Assembly: GCA_019116885.1 (NCBI GenBank)
Contig: DXAU01000017.1
Span: 1 to 64,000 of the forward strand
Length of the DNA stretch: 64,000 nt
Reading direction: 5' to 3'
Origin: Candidatus Mediterraneibacter pullistercoris
Lineage (GTDB): Bacteria > Bacillota > Clostridia > Lachnospirales > Lachnospiraceae
The notes below the pieces were generated by a model, which saw only the letters and a program-made list of their open reading frames with translations, made no database searches and had not been told where the DNA came from. The translations under genes were made by a program, and so were the position numbers. Position 1 is the first letter of the stretch; every line of letters starts with the position of its first letter. This document shows, piece after piece, positions 26,650 to 35,768 of this stretch.

Positions 26650-27096
26650 ATGAATTATGAAAAAGTTATAATCAGCACTCTGGATTCTTTCGGCGTGAGC
26701 CGTTCCTATACCGGATATGGATATGTGGTATATGGAATCCAGCTCATTATCGAAGACAAGGAGCGTATCGAATGTATCACAAAATCCCTGTACCATGATA
26801 TTGCTGAACATTATCACACAACCTGGAACTGCGTTGAGAAAAATATGCGCACGGTCATAAATTCCGTCTGGAAATCTCACAATGACAGACTGCTTGAAAT
26901 CATCTTCAACAAATCAAACCGGAACAAGAAGCCCACAAACAAAGAATTTTTAAAATACATGTATGATTATGTCATACAGACTGGAAACGAAATCCGGATC
27001 GCAGACAGACTTGTCCCCATCATATGTCCAATCTCAAATAGTTACTGCGAAGCGCTGAGCGTGTTCTATGTCAATCTTTCAAGAATGATGAAGTAA
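26650..27096 (+). CDS. orphan Spo0A C-terminal (DNA-binding) domain protein
   Basis: 148 residues with no receiver domain. Residues ~5-105 follow the Spo0A effector domain: a GYGYVVYGIQLIIED helix, then ITKSLYHDIAEHYHTTWNCVEKNMRTVIN, which parallels the Spo0A recognition region (TKxLYPxIAxxxNTTxxRVERAIRHAI), then KPTNKEFLKYMYD, which parallels its KPTNSEFI tail. About 40 further residues form a unique C-terminus with three cysteines. The ATG has AGAGGGG nine bases upstream. Without a phosphorylation domain it may be a constitutive DNA binder or a competitor of Spo0A. It lies in the tRNA-adjacent accessory patch. Confidence 0.8.
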   Translation: MNYEKVIISTLDSFGVSRSYTGYGYVVYGIQLIIEDKERIECITKSLYHDIAEHYHTTWNCVEKNMRTVINSVWKSHNDRLLEIIFNKSNRNKKPTNKEFLKYMYDYVIQTGNEIRIADRLVPIICPISNSYCEALSVFYVNLSRMMK

Positions 27097-27151
27097 GGAT
27101 GGCGTATGCCGGGATCACCGGTCAGAGTCTTTTAAACTCATGGGGATGCCT

Positions 27152-27191
27152 CAAAAGAGACAGTGCCGGATCATGATCCCGGACTGTCTCT
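27152..27191 (-). terminator. terminator of the 27210-27689 gene
   Basis: Minus strand AGAGACAGTCCGG (27191-27179) pairs with CCGGCACTGTCTCT (27169-27156, one bulged base), followed by TTTT. Confidence 0.6.
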
Positions 27192-27209
27192 CCTGTCTCT
27201 GCCCTATAG

Positions 27210-27689
27210 CTAATACTGGCACATCACGATGACCCTCTGCGGCGTAGTCTGCGCCGGAATACTGAACGTAGTCGCTGTATAATAGACGAGAAGCTCTGTA
27301 TTCTCCGGGCTGCACGTATAACGCTGCCCGTTTAGAGTCTCTACATTTGTCATAGGGCCTATATTCAGTTTTAATGAACCGTCCGCAGATGCAAGACTGT
27401 CGTCAAAATAGTCCAGCATCACCTGCTGGCCCCGCCTTACTGTAGTGACCAGCTCCGCACGGTACTGTGGAGGATATACCGCAGGTGTCGGCAGATTCGT
27501 ATCATAGAACGCTGCGATACGCATCCCCGGACGCAGACGTACATTATCGACGACCGTCGTATCCCCCGACACTACCACATTCACGATATTTCCGTCACTT
27601 ATGAGTGAGACCGTCATGGAACAGCAGTCATCTCCTCTGTTGATCCCCTGTATGATCCCCTCTACTTTTTCAAACGTCTCATATGCCAT
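27210..27689 (-). CDS. hypothetical protein, beta-rich
   Basis: 159 residues, no signal peptide or membrane segment. The spacing of hydrophobic residues suggests an all-beta domain: CSMTVSLISDGNIVNVVVSGDTTVVDNVRLRPGMRIAAFYD, an OB-like pattern, then PTPAVYPPQYRAELVT and a C-terminal RVIVMCQY. AAGGAG lies ten bases before the ATG, and a terminator follows. I do not recognise a named family. It lies between the orphan Spo0A-domain gene and the phosphatase and is transcribed alone. Confidence 0.7.
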   Translation of the reverse strand: MAYETFEKVEGIIQGINRGDDCCSMTVSLISDGNIVNVVVSGDTTVVDNVRLRPGMRIAAFYDTNLPTPAVYPPQYRAELVTTVRRGQQVMLDYFDDSLASADGSLKLNIGPMTNVETLNGQRYTCSPENTELLVYYTATTFSIPAQTTPQRVIVMCQY

Positions 27690-27785
27690 AACAGAAAGAA
27701 CTCCTTATCACTCTTTCTATCATAGTATGCATTGTTTGCCTTTCGTGTCTCTGTATGGCCGTCTTCTGCTGTCCCAATCCAGGCT

Positions 27786-28556
27786 TCAGTGCCTGTCCTC
27801 ATCACTGTATACTTCACAGAATCTTGCGGCTTTTGATACCGCTTCCCGTCCTAAAACGAGATGAGATACATCACCGATCTTCAATCCTCGGAAACACGCG
27901 ATGCCCTGCTGCCGCTCCTCAGTCACCACTTCAGTCACTGATGTCGGAGCCAGAGCCAGGCTGTGCCACATAAGAAACGGAGAAAGCCCCCACAAATGTG
28001 ACAGAAATACACAGGTAATGCCAAAATGGCAGAAAAATGTCAGCGTTTCCTTACTCTCTTTCTCCACCCGGTAGCATCTCCCATCCCGTACGTATCCGTG
28101 TGCGGCAAGCAGCCGGTCAAATTCTCCCGTCACATGGTCATATACCGCTGCAGTATCCGAGCTGCGGCATATATCACAGTCTCTCCATCCGTCAGCTTCC
28201 ATACATTTTTCATGTTCTGACCAGTAGGATGGAACTACATCCCATACAATGCGGGGAACATATCTTCCATTCTCGACCCTGGCATTTGGATATGCACGAC
28301 GAAACTCCGGCCTCTCGTTCAGATCGATCTGGGCCGGGAACTCTTTCAGCCATTCAAGCGTCCTGGCTGTGAGCCCGAGTTTATCCATACTGTACGCCGC
28401 TGTATCCTGCGCTCTTCCAAGCGGCGAGACATAACAGGAGCCAAGACCAAGATCAGCCGCCCGTTCTGCCAGGAGAGCCGCCTCCCGGCGCCCCTTTTCT
28501 GTCAGTGTATCATTCGCATAGTCCGGATCTCCGTGCCGGATAAATAACAGTCTCAT
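27786..28556 (-). CDS. histidine phosphatase family protein
   Basis: 256 residues. The phosphoglycerate-mutase-like signature is at the N-terminus (LLFIRHGDPDY, catalytic His8), followed by TEKGRREAALLAERA and a second catalytic His in the FFCHFGIT stretch near residue 175. The start at ATG 28556 overlaps the stop of the upstream hydrolase gene (ATGA) and has GAGGAA before it. Members dephosphorylate sugars, nucleotides or cofactors, and the sequence does not decide which. It probably forms an operon with the esterase. Confidence 0.88.
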   Translation of the reverse strand: MRLLFIRHGDPDYANDTLTEKGRREAALLAERAADLGLGSCYVSPLGRAQDTAAYSMDKLGLTARTLEWLKEFPAQIDLNERPEFRRAYPNARVENGRYVPRIVWDVVPSYWSEHEKCMEADGWRDCDICRSSDTAAVYDHVTGEFDRLLAAHGYVRDGRCYRVEKESKETLTFFCHFGITCVFLSHLWGLSPFLMWHSLALAPTSVTEVVTEERQQGIACFRGLKIGDVSHLVLGREAVSKAARFCEVYSDEDRH

Positions 28557-29563
28557 TTCCTCTTCTCCTCTTCCCGCCATATCTTTGCGAGCCATTCTTC
28601 AGCAAGACGGGGCCATATCCCGACTTCTCCAAGTGTCTGCCTGATCTGTTCTTTCATCTCAGGCTCCCATTTTTCATTCTTCTGCCCGTCCAGTCCGAAA
28701 TCCTCTAATATCTGCCGCCCCTGCTCCGGAGGGTATTTCAACGCGCCGGATATGATGGTATCTGCGAGCAGCCTGATCTGTTCCAGAGTGTACGGCACTC
28801 CGAAGTCACGGGCAAGCCAGGTCTCTGTTGCAATAGACATGCCGTGTATTCCCCCGGAAAAGACATGATGTGCAAATACCGTCCCCGCTTTTCTGCATGC
28901 CTTTGCAAAAGCATAGCTGTTCTCCACCGGAACCGTAGCATCTGTCACCGTCTGCCAGATAAAACAGGGAGGAGTATCTGCCGTCACATGATGCTCAAGG
29001 GACATATATGCAAGCTCATCTTCTCCCGGATTTTCGCCGAGAAGTGCGGTGACAGAATCTCTGTGCGCATATTCTCCTGTCGTAATCACCGGATATGCAA
29101 GGATTGCCGCATCCGGTCTTGCCGGTACCATTCGATACTCATGCCGTCCATCCGGGATGTCACCGTAGTGTACGCACAGACTTGCCGCAAGATGTCCTCC
29201 CGCCGAGAACCCGCACAGGGCGATCTTTGACGGATCGATGGAGTACCGCTCCGCATGCGCCCTCAGCATCCGCACCGCCCGGGCAATATCATTGAGCGGC
29301 TGGAATCTCAGCGGCTCCCCACCGAGAAGATTCACTGTGTATGCCAGGACAAACACGTTATAGCCTGCGCGGTAAAACTCTTCTGCCGGGAGGTGTCCCT
29401 CAGACGGAGAGACATTCCTGTAAGCGCCGCCCGGCACGACGATCATCGCCGGACGCTCCTCCTTGCCTTCATGAATGTAACTGGTCATAAACGGCACAAA
29501 ACCATATGCGGCCGGATAGCTATATTCCCCTTCCTGCCACAGCAGGATCTTCTCACCTGTCAA
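28553..29563 (-). CDS. alpha/beta hydrolase (acetylesterase-like)
   Basis: 336 residues. An oxyanion-type GGAY (VVPGGAYRNVSP) near residue 45, the nucleophile serine in CGFSAGGHLAASL near residue 118, and a C-terminal His in FSGGIHGMS. This is the BD-FAE/acetylxylan esterase-like group common in gut Clostridia. The likely start is TTG 29563, behind GAGGAGA. It is translationally coupled to the phosphatase. There is no signal peptide, so it acts in the cytoplasm, perhaps on imported acetylated sugars. Confidence 0.87.
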   Translation of the reverse strand: MTGEKILLWQEGEYSYPAAYGFVPFMTSYIHEGKEERPAMIVVPGGAYRNVSPSEGHLPAEEFYRAGYNVFVLAYTVNLLGGEPLRFQPLNDIARAVRMLRAHAERYSIDPSKIALCGFSAGGHLAASLCVHYGDIPDGRHEYRMVPARPDAAILAYPVITTGEYAHRDSVTALLGENPGEDELAYMSLEHHVTADTPPCFIWQTVTDATVPVENSYAFAKACRKAGTVFAHHVFSGGIHGMSIATETWLARDFGVPYTLEQIRLLADTIISGALKYPPEQGRQILEDFGLDGQKNEKWEPEMKEQIRQTLGEVGIWPRLAEEWLAKIWREEEKRK

Positions 29564-29580
29564 ACCAATCTCCTCTCATC

Positions 29581-30411
29581 TTACAGCTCAGTGTCATTGA
29601 TATAAGGATTCGTAACTTCATAAAAACGCTCTTGCTCGACCGCCTGCGCCAGTTCCATGTCGATCGGCATCTTTCCAAGCACCGGGACGCCCATCTCTGA
29701 CGCCGCCTGTTCGATATTGCTCTCGCCGAACACTTTGATCTCTCTGCCGCAGTCCGGGCATTTCACATAACTGTAGTTCTCCACGATGCCGAGCACCGGA
29801 ATATTCATCTGTTCCGCCATGTTTGCAGCTTTCTTTACGATCATCTGCACCAGGTCCTGCGGTGAGGTGACAATGACGACGCCGTCCACCGGAAGAGACT
29901 GGAACACTGTCAGCGGCACGTCGCCTGTTCCCGGAGGCATGTCCACGAAAAGATAGTCCAGATCTCCCCACATAACATCTGTCCAGAACTGTTTCACAAC
30001 GCCCGCGATAATCGGCCCTCTCCAGATTACCGGAGCGGACTCATCCTCCAGAAGCAGATTGACGGACATGATCTTTGTGCCGTCTTTTGCCGTACAGGGA
30101 ATGATATTTTCCTCTGTCGCTCCCGCCTTCGTATGAACGCCGTACATCTTCGGGATAGACGGGCCTGTAATATCGGCGTCCAGGATACCGACTGTGCAGC
30201 CTTTCTCCCTCATCATTCTGGCAAGTGAAGCAGTCACAAGAGACTTTCCGACTCCGCCCTTTCCGCTGACAACTCCGATCACCTTTTTAATCGAAGAGTA
30301 CATGTTCTCTGGTTCGCGGAAATCTGTCTTCTTGCTGCTGCAGGAATCTGCATGTGCGCAGCCCGCACAGGATTCCTCTGTACATCCGTTTGTATTCTGT
30401 TCTTCTGCCAT
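29581..30411 (-). CDS. Mrp/NBP35-type iron-sulfur cluster carrier ATPase
   Basis: 276 residues. A deviant Walker A, GKGGVGKS, sits near residue 50, with a P-loop partner motif DADITGPSIPKMYG. The N-terminus carries cysteines at 10, 15, 18 and 24 (C-x2-C-x5-C at the end), as in NBP35-type scaffolds, and KCPDCG is in the C-terminal half. It binds and transfers Fe-S clusters to apoproteins. This suits an anaerobe rich in radical-SAM enzymes. Start at ATG 30411 (MAEEQ). Confidence 0.93.
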   Translation of the reverse strand: MAEEQNTNGCTEESCAGCAHADSCSSKKTDFREPENMYSSIKKVIGVVSGKGGVGKSLVTASLARMMREKGCTVGILDADITGPSIPKMYGVHTKAGATEENIIPCTAKDGTKIMSVNLLLEDESAPVIWRGPIIAGVVKQFWTDVMWGDLDYLFVDMPPGTGDVPLTVFQSLPVDGVVIVTSPQDLVQMIVKKAANMAEQMNIPVLGIVENYSYVKCPDCGREIKVFGESNIEQAASEMGVPVLGKMPIDMELAQAVEQERFYEVTNPYINDTEL

Positions 30412-30564
30412 GATAAACAACCTTCTTTCCTGATCTGTTTAATGTTCATACATTCCCACGGCATGGGGAAAGCGTCATATGCTTTTCATGCCGCAGCTCA
30501 ATCATTATACCATATTTCTGAGTATCTTGCACACGGCTTTTCATTCAGGAATACCGATGCCGTT

Positions 30565-31941
30565 CTATGCCTCTGCCCTCGTCACGTCTTTCAGCCATCT
30601 GAAGCTCCTGTATCTCCACAGTGTGATCGGAATTTTGATAATCTCGTCACTCATAAGGATCACATATACGACAGGCACGCTCAGATGAAAGACAAATGCA
30701 GCGATGAAGCCCAGCAGTATCGAGCATCCCCACATCGTGCCCACATCCAGTATCAGGCCGAAGCGGGTGTCTCCGCCGGACCGGAATATCCCAACCACCA
30801 TGGTTGTGTTGAACGCCTGCCCTACCACAAAGTAAGACATGACATAGAACATGATACGCAGATAACCTTTCGCTGTTCCGGAGAGGGAGAGCGCCGCTGC
30901 TGCCGGACCGGATGCCGCCAGTATGACCAGTCCCCCGGCCGCCCCCATAACAATGCTCAGCAGCACAAACCGCTTCGCATAGGCGCGGGCGTGTTCCAGC
31001 TTATGCTCCCCGATCGTTTTGCCCAGGTAGATCGCTGCTGCGCTGGACAGGCCGAACGACACCACCGTCGCAAGCTGCCTTGCCACCTGCGCCACTGAGT
31101 TCGCCGCAACGGCGGCGCTCCCGAGATGTCCGAGGATAGCGGTATTCGCTGCAGTTCCCATTCCCCACATGATCTCGTTTGCAACAACCGGGAGGGCATA
31201 CTTCATAAAGTCGCGGAACAGTACTTTGTCCGTGTGCAGAATATACTTCGGGCGGAGTTTGATCTCTTTATTAAACAGTCTTGCATATCCCGCTGTCAGG
31301 ATAACCTCAAGGATGCGGGCACAGAGCGTCCCCAGCGCAGCACCGGAAACACCCATGGCAGGCAGGCCGAACAGGCCGAAGATGAAGATAGAGTTCATCA
31401 CGATGTTGCAGAGCAGGGAACAGAGGTATACCACTGTCGCCACAACCACCCGTTCGACACTGCGCATGACATAGAGGTATGCCTGCGTCACACCGATCAT
31501 GATATAAGTAAACGCAACAATGCGGAGATATTTCACGCCTTCTGCAATCACAGCCGGATCTGCGGTAAATATCTTCATCAGAAGATCCGGAACTGCCAGC
31601 GCCGCCACCGTAAACAAGGCGGTCACAATGACCGCCGCTTTCACTGTCATGCCAAGAATCTTCTCGATCGTCTTTCTGTCGCCTTTTCCCCAGTACTGGG
31701 CCGTCAGCACTGTAGCTCCCGAAGTAAGCCCGAACAGGAAGAGCGTCATAATATACTGCACCTGTCCTGCAAGGGACGCCCCGGAGAGGGCCGTCTCCCC
31801 GACCGCCCCCAGCATGACTACGTCCGCGGCTGTCACACCTACATTGATCAGATTCTGGAGCGCCATAGGAACTACAAGACCTATGACTGTTTTATAAAAT
31901 ATTCTCCAATCGATCCCGAGAGAATTTTCTTTTTGTCTCAT
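30565..31941 (-). CDS. MATE family efflux transporter
   Basis: 458 residues and about 12 hydrophobic helices in two homologous halves. The N-terminal half has the MATE pattern VVPMALQNLINVGVTAADVVMLG, and FLFGLTSGATVLTAQYWGKGD follows near residue 72. It exports cationic compounds against sodium or protons. It begins 8 bases after the stop of the PurF-like gene, so the two are probably made from one transcript. The exported compound is unknown. Confidence 0.92.
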   Translation of the reverse strand: MRQKENSLGIDWRIFYKTVIGLVVPMALQNLINVGVTAADVVMLGAVGETALSGASLAGQVQYIMTLFLFGLTSGATVLTAQYWGKGDRKTIEKILGMTVKAAVIVTALFTVAALAVPDLLMKIFTADPAVIAEGVKYLRIVAFTYIMIGVTQAYLYVMRSVERVVVATVVYLCSLLCNIVMNSIFIFGLFGLPAMGVSGAALGTLCARILEVILTAGYARLFNKEIKLRPKYILHTDKVLFRDFMKYALPVVANEIMWGMGTAANTAILGHLGSAAVAANSVAQVARQLATVVSFGLSSAAAIYLGKTIGEHKLEHARAYAKRFVLLSIVMGAAGGLVILAASGPAAAALSLSGTAKGYLRIMFYVMSYFVVGQAFNTTMVVGIFRSGGDTRFGLILDVGTMWGCSILLGFIAAFVFHLSVPVVYVILMSDEIIKIPITLWRYRSFRWLKDVTRAEA

Positions 31942-31948
31942 AAACCTT

Positions 31949-33361
31949 TTATTCCTTTCCGCTGAAGCAGTAGGTACACACCTTGCATGGTTCCAGACCT
32001 ATAGAATCAATCAGATCATCCAGCCTGTGAAATCTCAGAGTCGTAAAGTTCTGGATTCTCCGGATTTCCTCGATCATCTTAGCATATCGGTCCGAATCCG
32101 GATCTGCATACTCTTTGAGCACTTCTGCCGGACAGCCGTCCCCCTCCTGATCCCGGATTATTCTTCTTGTGATCAGATCCATATCTGACTTGGACCGTGA
32201 GAAATTCAAATATTTACAGCCAAATACAAGGGGCGGACACGCCGGGCGCACATGGACTTCCTTTGCCCCGCTCCGGTAGAGAAACTCCGTTGTCTCCCGA
32301 AGCTGAGTGCCCCGCACAATAGAATCATCAATGAGAAGAAGCCGCTTGCCCTCGATGAGCGCCTGTACCGGTATCAGCTTCATCCGGGCGATCAGATCTC
32401 TCTGACTCTGATTGGTCGGCATGAACGATCTGGGCCATGTAGGCGTATATTTGATAAACGGTCTTGCATAAGGGATGCCCGACTCATTCGAGTATCCGAT
32501 AGCGTGCGCCACACCGGAGTCCGGCACTCCGGCTACGATGTCGGGATGAACCAGGCCCCCGTCTCTTTTGGCCAGCATGCTTCCGCACTGATAGCGCATT
32601 GCCTCCACATTGACGCCCTCGTAGGAGGAAGTCGGGTATCCGTAATAGACCCACAGGAAAGAGCAGATCTTCATCTCCTCCTGAGGCTGTACGAGAGTCT
32701 CCACGCTCTCCGGCGTGACATATACGATTTCACCTGGTCCAAGTTCCCGGTCATGTGCGTACCCCAGATTCAGATAGGCAAAGTTCTCAAAGGACACACA
32801 GTAGGCGTCCTCTTTCTTTCCGATAACAGCCGGAGTCCTTCCATGCAGATCCCTCGCCGCATATATCCCGTCCTTTGTCATGATCAGCAGACTCAGGGAA
32901 CCGTCCACTACCTCCTGTGCATACCGGATCCCTTCCACGATAGAGCTCTTCCTGCAGATCAGCGAACCGATCAGCTCCGTCGCATTGATCTGTCCGCCGC
33001 TCATCTCAAGGAAATGCGACCTGCCGTCCTTATATGCTTTCTCCAGAATCTCCTCCTGGTTGTTGATCTTTCCGATTGTCGTGATGGCAAAGCTGCCAAG
33101 ATGCGACTGTAAAAGGAGCGGCTGCGGTTCATAGTCCGAGATACAGCCAATTCCCAGATTTCCTTTAAGCTCTTCCACATCCCGCTCGAACTTCGTGCGG
33201 AATGGAGAATTCTCTATATTGTGGATCGCCCGGTTAAAGCCTTCTTTGCCATAGACTGCCATCCCGCCTCTTCTCGTTCCGAGATGAGAGTGATAATCTA
33301 CTCCGTAGAAAAGCTCCAGTACACAATCATGCTTTGATGCAACGCCAAAAAAACCGCCCAT
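31949..33361 (-). CDS. PurF-like protein lacking the catalytic N-terminal cysteine
   Basis: 470 residues with the two-domain layout of glutamine PRPP amidotransferase. True PurF matures to an N-terminal Cys (CGIFG); here the start reads MGGFFGVAS, so the glutaminase nucleophile is Gly. The phosphoribosyltransferase PRPP loop LLLIDDSIVRGTQ is intact. Cysteines matching the four Fe-S ligands of Bacillus PurF are present: KICSF, FGCKY and the C-terminal C-TY-C. The ATG has AAGGAGG close by, so the start is secure. It may use free ammonia or have a new role. No purine genes are near, and the MATE gene follows. Confidence 0.88.
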   Translation of the reverse strand: MGGFFGVASKHDCVLELFYGVDYHSHLGTRRGGMAVYGKEGFNRAIHNIENSPFRTKFERDVEELKGNLGIGCISDYEPQPLLLQSHLGSFAITTIGKINNQEEILEKAYKDGRSHFLEMSGGQINATELIGSLICRKSSIVEGIRYAQEVVDGSLSLLIMTKDGIYAARDLHGRTPAVIGKKEDAYCVSFENFAYLNLGYAHDRELGPGEIVYVTPESVETLVQPQEEMKICSFLWVYYGYPTSSYEGVNVEAMRYQCGSMLAKRDGGLVHPDIVAGVPDSGVAHAIGYSNESGIPYARPFIKYTPTWPRSFMPTNQSQRDLIARMKLIPVQALIEGKRLLLIDDSIVRGTQLRETTEFLYRSGAKEVHVRPACPPLVFGCKYLNFSRSKSDMDLITRRIIRDQEGDGCPAEVLKEYADPDSDRYAKMIEEIRRIQNFTTLRFHRLDDLIDSIGLEPCKVCTYCFSGKE

Positions 33362-33502
33362 TTAGATGTCCTCCTTAGAAACGCACGCGTGACACAGGCT
33401 CACGCTCAACAACGACAGGACAGCTCCCTGCTGCCCTGCCGTATTCTTTATGTTTGTATTTACCTAGTACAGAATAAAGGAAAAATATATTATAAGTCAA
33501 GT

Positions 33503-34639
33503 CTATCTTTTCTTTGCCACGGCAAATGTAATACACACAAACGCTGCCGCAAACACCATCTGTATCCCGATCGCCCCGAGAAGCTGGCTCCTGACGCTTC
33601 CGGCGATCACTGCATAATCCGACAATATCTCGTTGGCAGTCTCATACCAGTAGACCGGCAGAAACTGGGCCGCTTTTCTTAACGTGCTGCTCAAAAGATC
33701 CATATCCACGAATACGCCGCAGGTAAAGCACATCACAAGCGACAGCGTATTTACAATCCCGCTCAGCGCATCGGACGACTTTACCAGGCTGCCCACAAGA
33801 TATGCAAGCGCCAGAGAGGACATAAGAAGGACAAATGTATTAAGGAGATACCATGCCGCTTTGCCGCTTTCCAGAAAATCCCTGCTGTAAAAAATCAGAC
33901 TGATGAGGATGCATACCGCCCATAGAAGAAAGGCTATGACACATGACGCCAGCAGCCCTTCTGCGCTCTGCCTTCTCGCTGGTACTGCCGATGCTTTCAT
34001 TCTGTCTGGAAGACTGCCTCTGGAACTCCCCATAAGAAGATATCCCATGACATAACACAGAACGCACAGGAACAGATAGGGCAGATAGCGGTAATAAAAC
34101 GTATAGGAAAGATCTCTCACCGCATTTCCGTTCACCTCTGTGAGGTTTACTTCTGGCGCAGTCCGCCGTTCCATGGCCGAGCTGATCTCACGTTCCGTAA
34201 ATCCCGCCGCACCGTAACTTCGGGCAGAATTCATAAAATTGCTGATCTGCTGTTCTACATAGCTGCCCGAATATGTACCCGGCACCGTCGTCACTTTCAG
34301 TTTTTCATCGCCCAGGATGCACCGGTCCATAAAATTCTGCGGGATTCTCACGATATATTCCACATTGCGATAGAACAGGTCTTCCTGAAGCGCCTCCATG
34401 TTATCTTCAAGCAGATGCACTTCGTTCGTGCGCTCTATATAACTTATGAGGCTTTTTGCCGCCTCTTGTCCGTCTTCGTCAATGACTCCCACTGACACGC
34501 TCTGCGCCGCATAATCTGCTTCCTGCTCTTCAGTGAATGTTTGAAACATTACTGTGATCGCTATAAAAATCCCAAGATACATAAGGATCATCCAGACATT
34601 TTTCTTGGCGATCTTCATATACGCTTTAAATACTGGCAT
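33503..34639 (-). CDS. ABC-2 type permease (LnrN-like)
   Basis: 378 residues: one N-terminal membrane helix (MILMYLGIFIAITVMF), a large extracellular domain of about 150 residues, and five C-terminal helices. This is the ABC-2 exporter fold. AAGGAGGG lies seven bases before the ATG. It overlaps the preceding permease gene by 14 bases. With that permease and the ATPase it forms a three-gene exporter laid out like Bacillus LnrLMN (linearmycin resistance). The substrate is inferred to be a membrane-active compound. Confidence 0.87.
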   Translation of the reverse strand: MPVFKAYMKIAKKNVWMILMYLGIFIAITVMFQTFTEEQEADYAAQSVSVGVIDEDGQEAAKSLISYIERTNEVHLLEDNMEALQEDLFYRNVEYIVRIPQNFMDRCILGDEKLKVTTVPGTYSGSYVEQQISNFMNSARSYGAAGFTEREISSAMERRTAPEVNLTEVNGNAVRDLSYTFYYRYLPYLFLCVLCYVMGYLLMGSSRGSLPDRMKASAVPARRQSAEGLLASCVIAFLLWAVCILISLIFYSRDFLESGKAAWYLLNTFVLLMSSLALAYLVGSLVKSSDALSGIVNTLSLVMCFTCGVFVDMDLLSSTLRKAAQFLPVYWYETANEILSDYAVIAGSVRSQLLGAIGIQMVFAAAFVCITFAVAKKR

Positions 34640-35750
34640 AACATTCCCTCCTTACAATCAGAAATGTCCCTGTGAGCAGAAGCACACACAGCACTGCGAG
34701 GGCTGTAAGATCCTGTGCGTATCTCTCCGGCGCGTCATAGACATTCAGGCAGTACAGCGCATCTGATATGAGCGCTGCCGGATTGACGCGGTTTAACAGA
34801 GGCACATTTTTATCGATCACATTTTTAATACCTGTACTCATAAGTCCTGCCAGAAAACTCAGAGTCATTGAGACACCGATCATAATGCCAATCTTAACAC
34901 CCTCGCCCATTTTTCCGATACTTGTAATGAACATCCCCATCGTCACTCCGATCATGCTCCCTAAGAATATGACAGGAAGCATTGCCGCATAAGAGCCTGC
35001 AAATTCCAGACGGAGAATGTATTTCATATATGCCAGCAGTGCCAGCATGTTGATCAAGTGAAGGCCGAAAGAGACTACTGTCTCGGAAAGAATCCACCGC
35101 AGCCTGTGTACCGGACTCACGCACCGTCTTGCCGCCAGCGCCGACAGATTCGCCTGAAGTTCCATGGATGACCGGCAGCCGATAAAGCAGCCGTACAGAC
35201 ATGCCATCCCGATCAGGGCGTAGAAAAACTGCGCCGTCCCGTCAGTTGTCTTCCCGCCAAGGGAAACTTCTTCTGTCACAGAGCCATAGGCCGCCATTTC
35301 TGCGGCAGCGGCTTCCAGCCCTTCCGGATGCAGCTCTTCCACATCCTTAAGTGTCTGTCTGCTTTCTGTGTAACTCTCCAGCAGCATCTGAAGTATGCTC
35401 TCAGGAAACCCGCTTCCACTAACTGTCAGAGAGGGGACTTCCCCACTGTAAAATATCCCGTCGATCTCCCCATTATGGAGCGCAGTTTCCGCCTCTTCTT
35501 CTGACATTACCTGCAAGTCTGTCATTCCAGTGCTTTCTTCTGCCGCTTCCATATATGTCAGGAAAGGGTCACCGGCTCTGTCCGCCCGGGATACGACTGC
35601 TGCCGGTATTGTCTCAAAATCTGCTTCCTCCATCTGCCCGATCGAAAAATACATAGCAGTTGCCAGTGCCAGCGGAAATAGAAAGGGCCAGAAGATGAGG
35701 CTTAAATCTCTTACCTTTGTCAGAAAGCTGTATCTTATCAGTTCCCACAT
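34626..35750 (-). CDS. ABC-2 type permease (LnrM-like)
   Basis: 374 residues, same fold as its partner: an N-terminal helix (FWPFLFPLALATAMYF), an extracellular domain to about residue 165, then five helices with the ABC-2 stretch VIFLGSMIGVTMGMFITSIGKMG. GAGGAGAGG precedes the ATG. It lies 18 bases after the ATPase gene. The two permeases probably form a heterodimer. Confidence 0.87.
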   Translation of the reverse strand: MWELIRYSFLTKVRDLSLIFWPFLFPLALATAMYFSIGQMEEADFETIPAAVVSRADRAGDPFLTYMEAAEESTGMTDLQVMSEEEAETALHNGEIDGIFYSGEVPSLTVSGSGFPESILQMLLESYTESRQTLKDVEELHPEGLEAAAAEMAAYGSVTEEVSLGGKTTDGTAQFFYALIGMACLYGCFIGCRSSMELQANLSALAARRCVSPVHRLRWILSETVVSFGLHLINMLALLAYMKYILRLEFAGSYAAMLPVIFLGSMIGVTMGMFITSIGKMGEGVKIGIMIGVSMTLSFLAGLMSTGIKNVIDKNVPLLNRVNPAALISDALYCLNVYDAPERYAQDLTALAVLCVLLLTGTFLIVRRECYASI

Positions 35751-35768
35751 ATCTTCCTCTCCTCTCTG

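Noticed and set aside
33362-33500. Possible purine-type riboswitch before the PurF-like gene
   Set aside because: I could not match the leader to the purine, PRPP or ZTP consensus blocks. Only a weak TTGACT-18-TATTCT promoter is visible.
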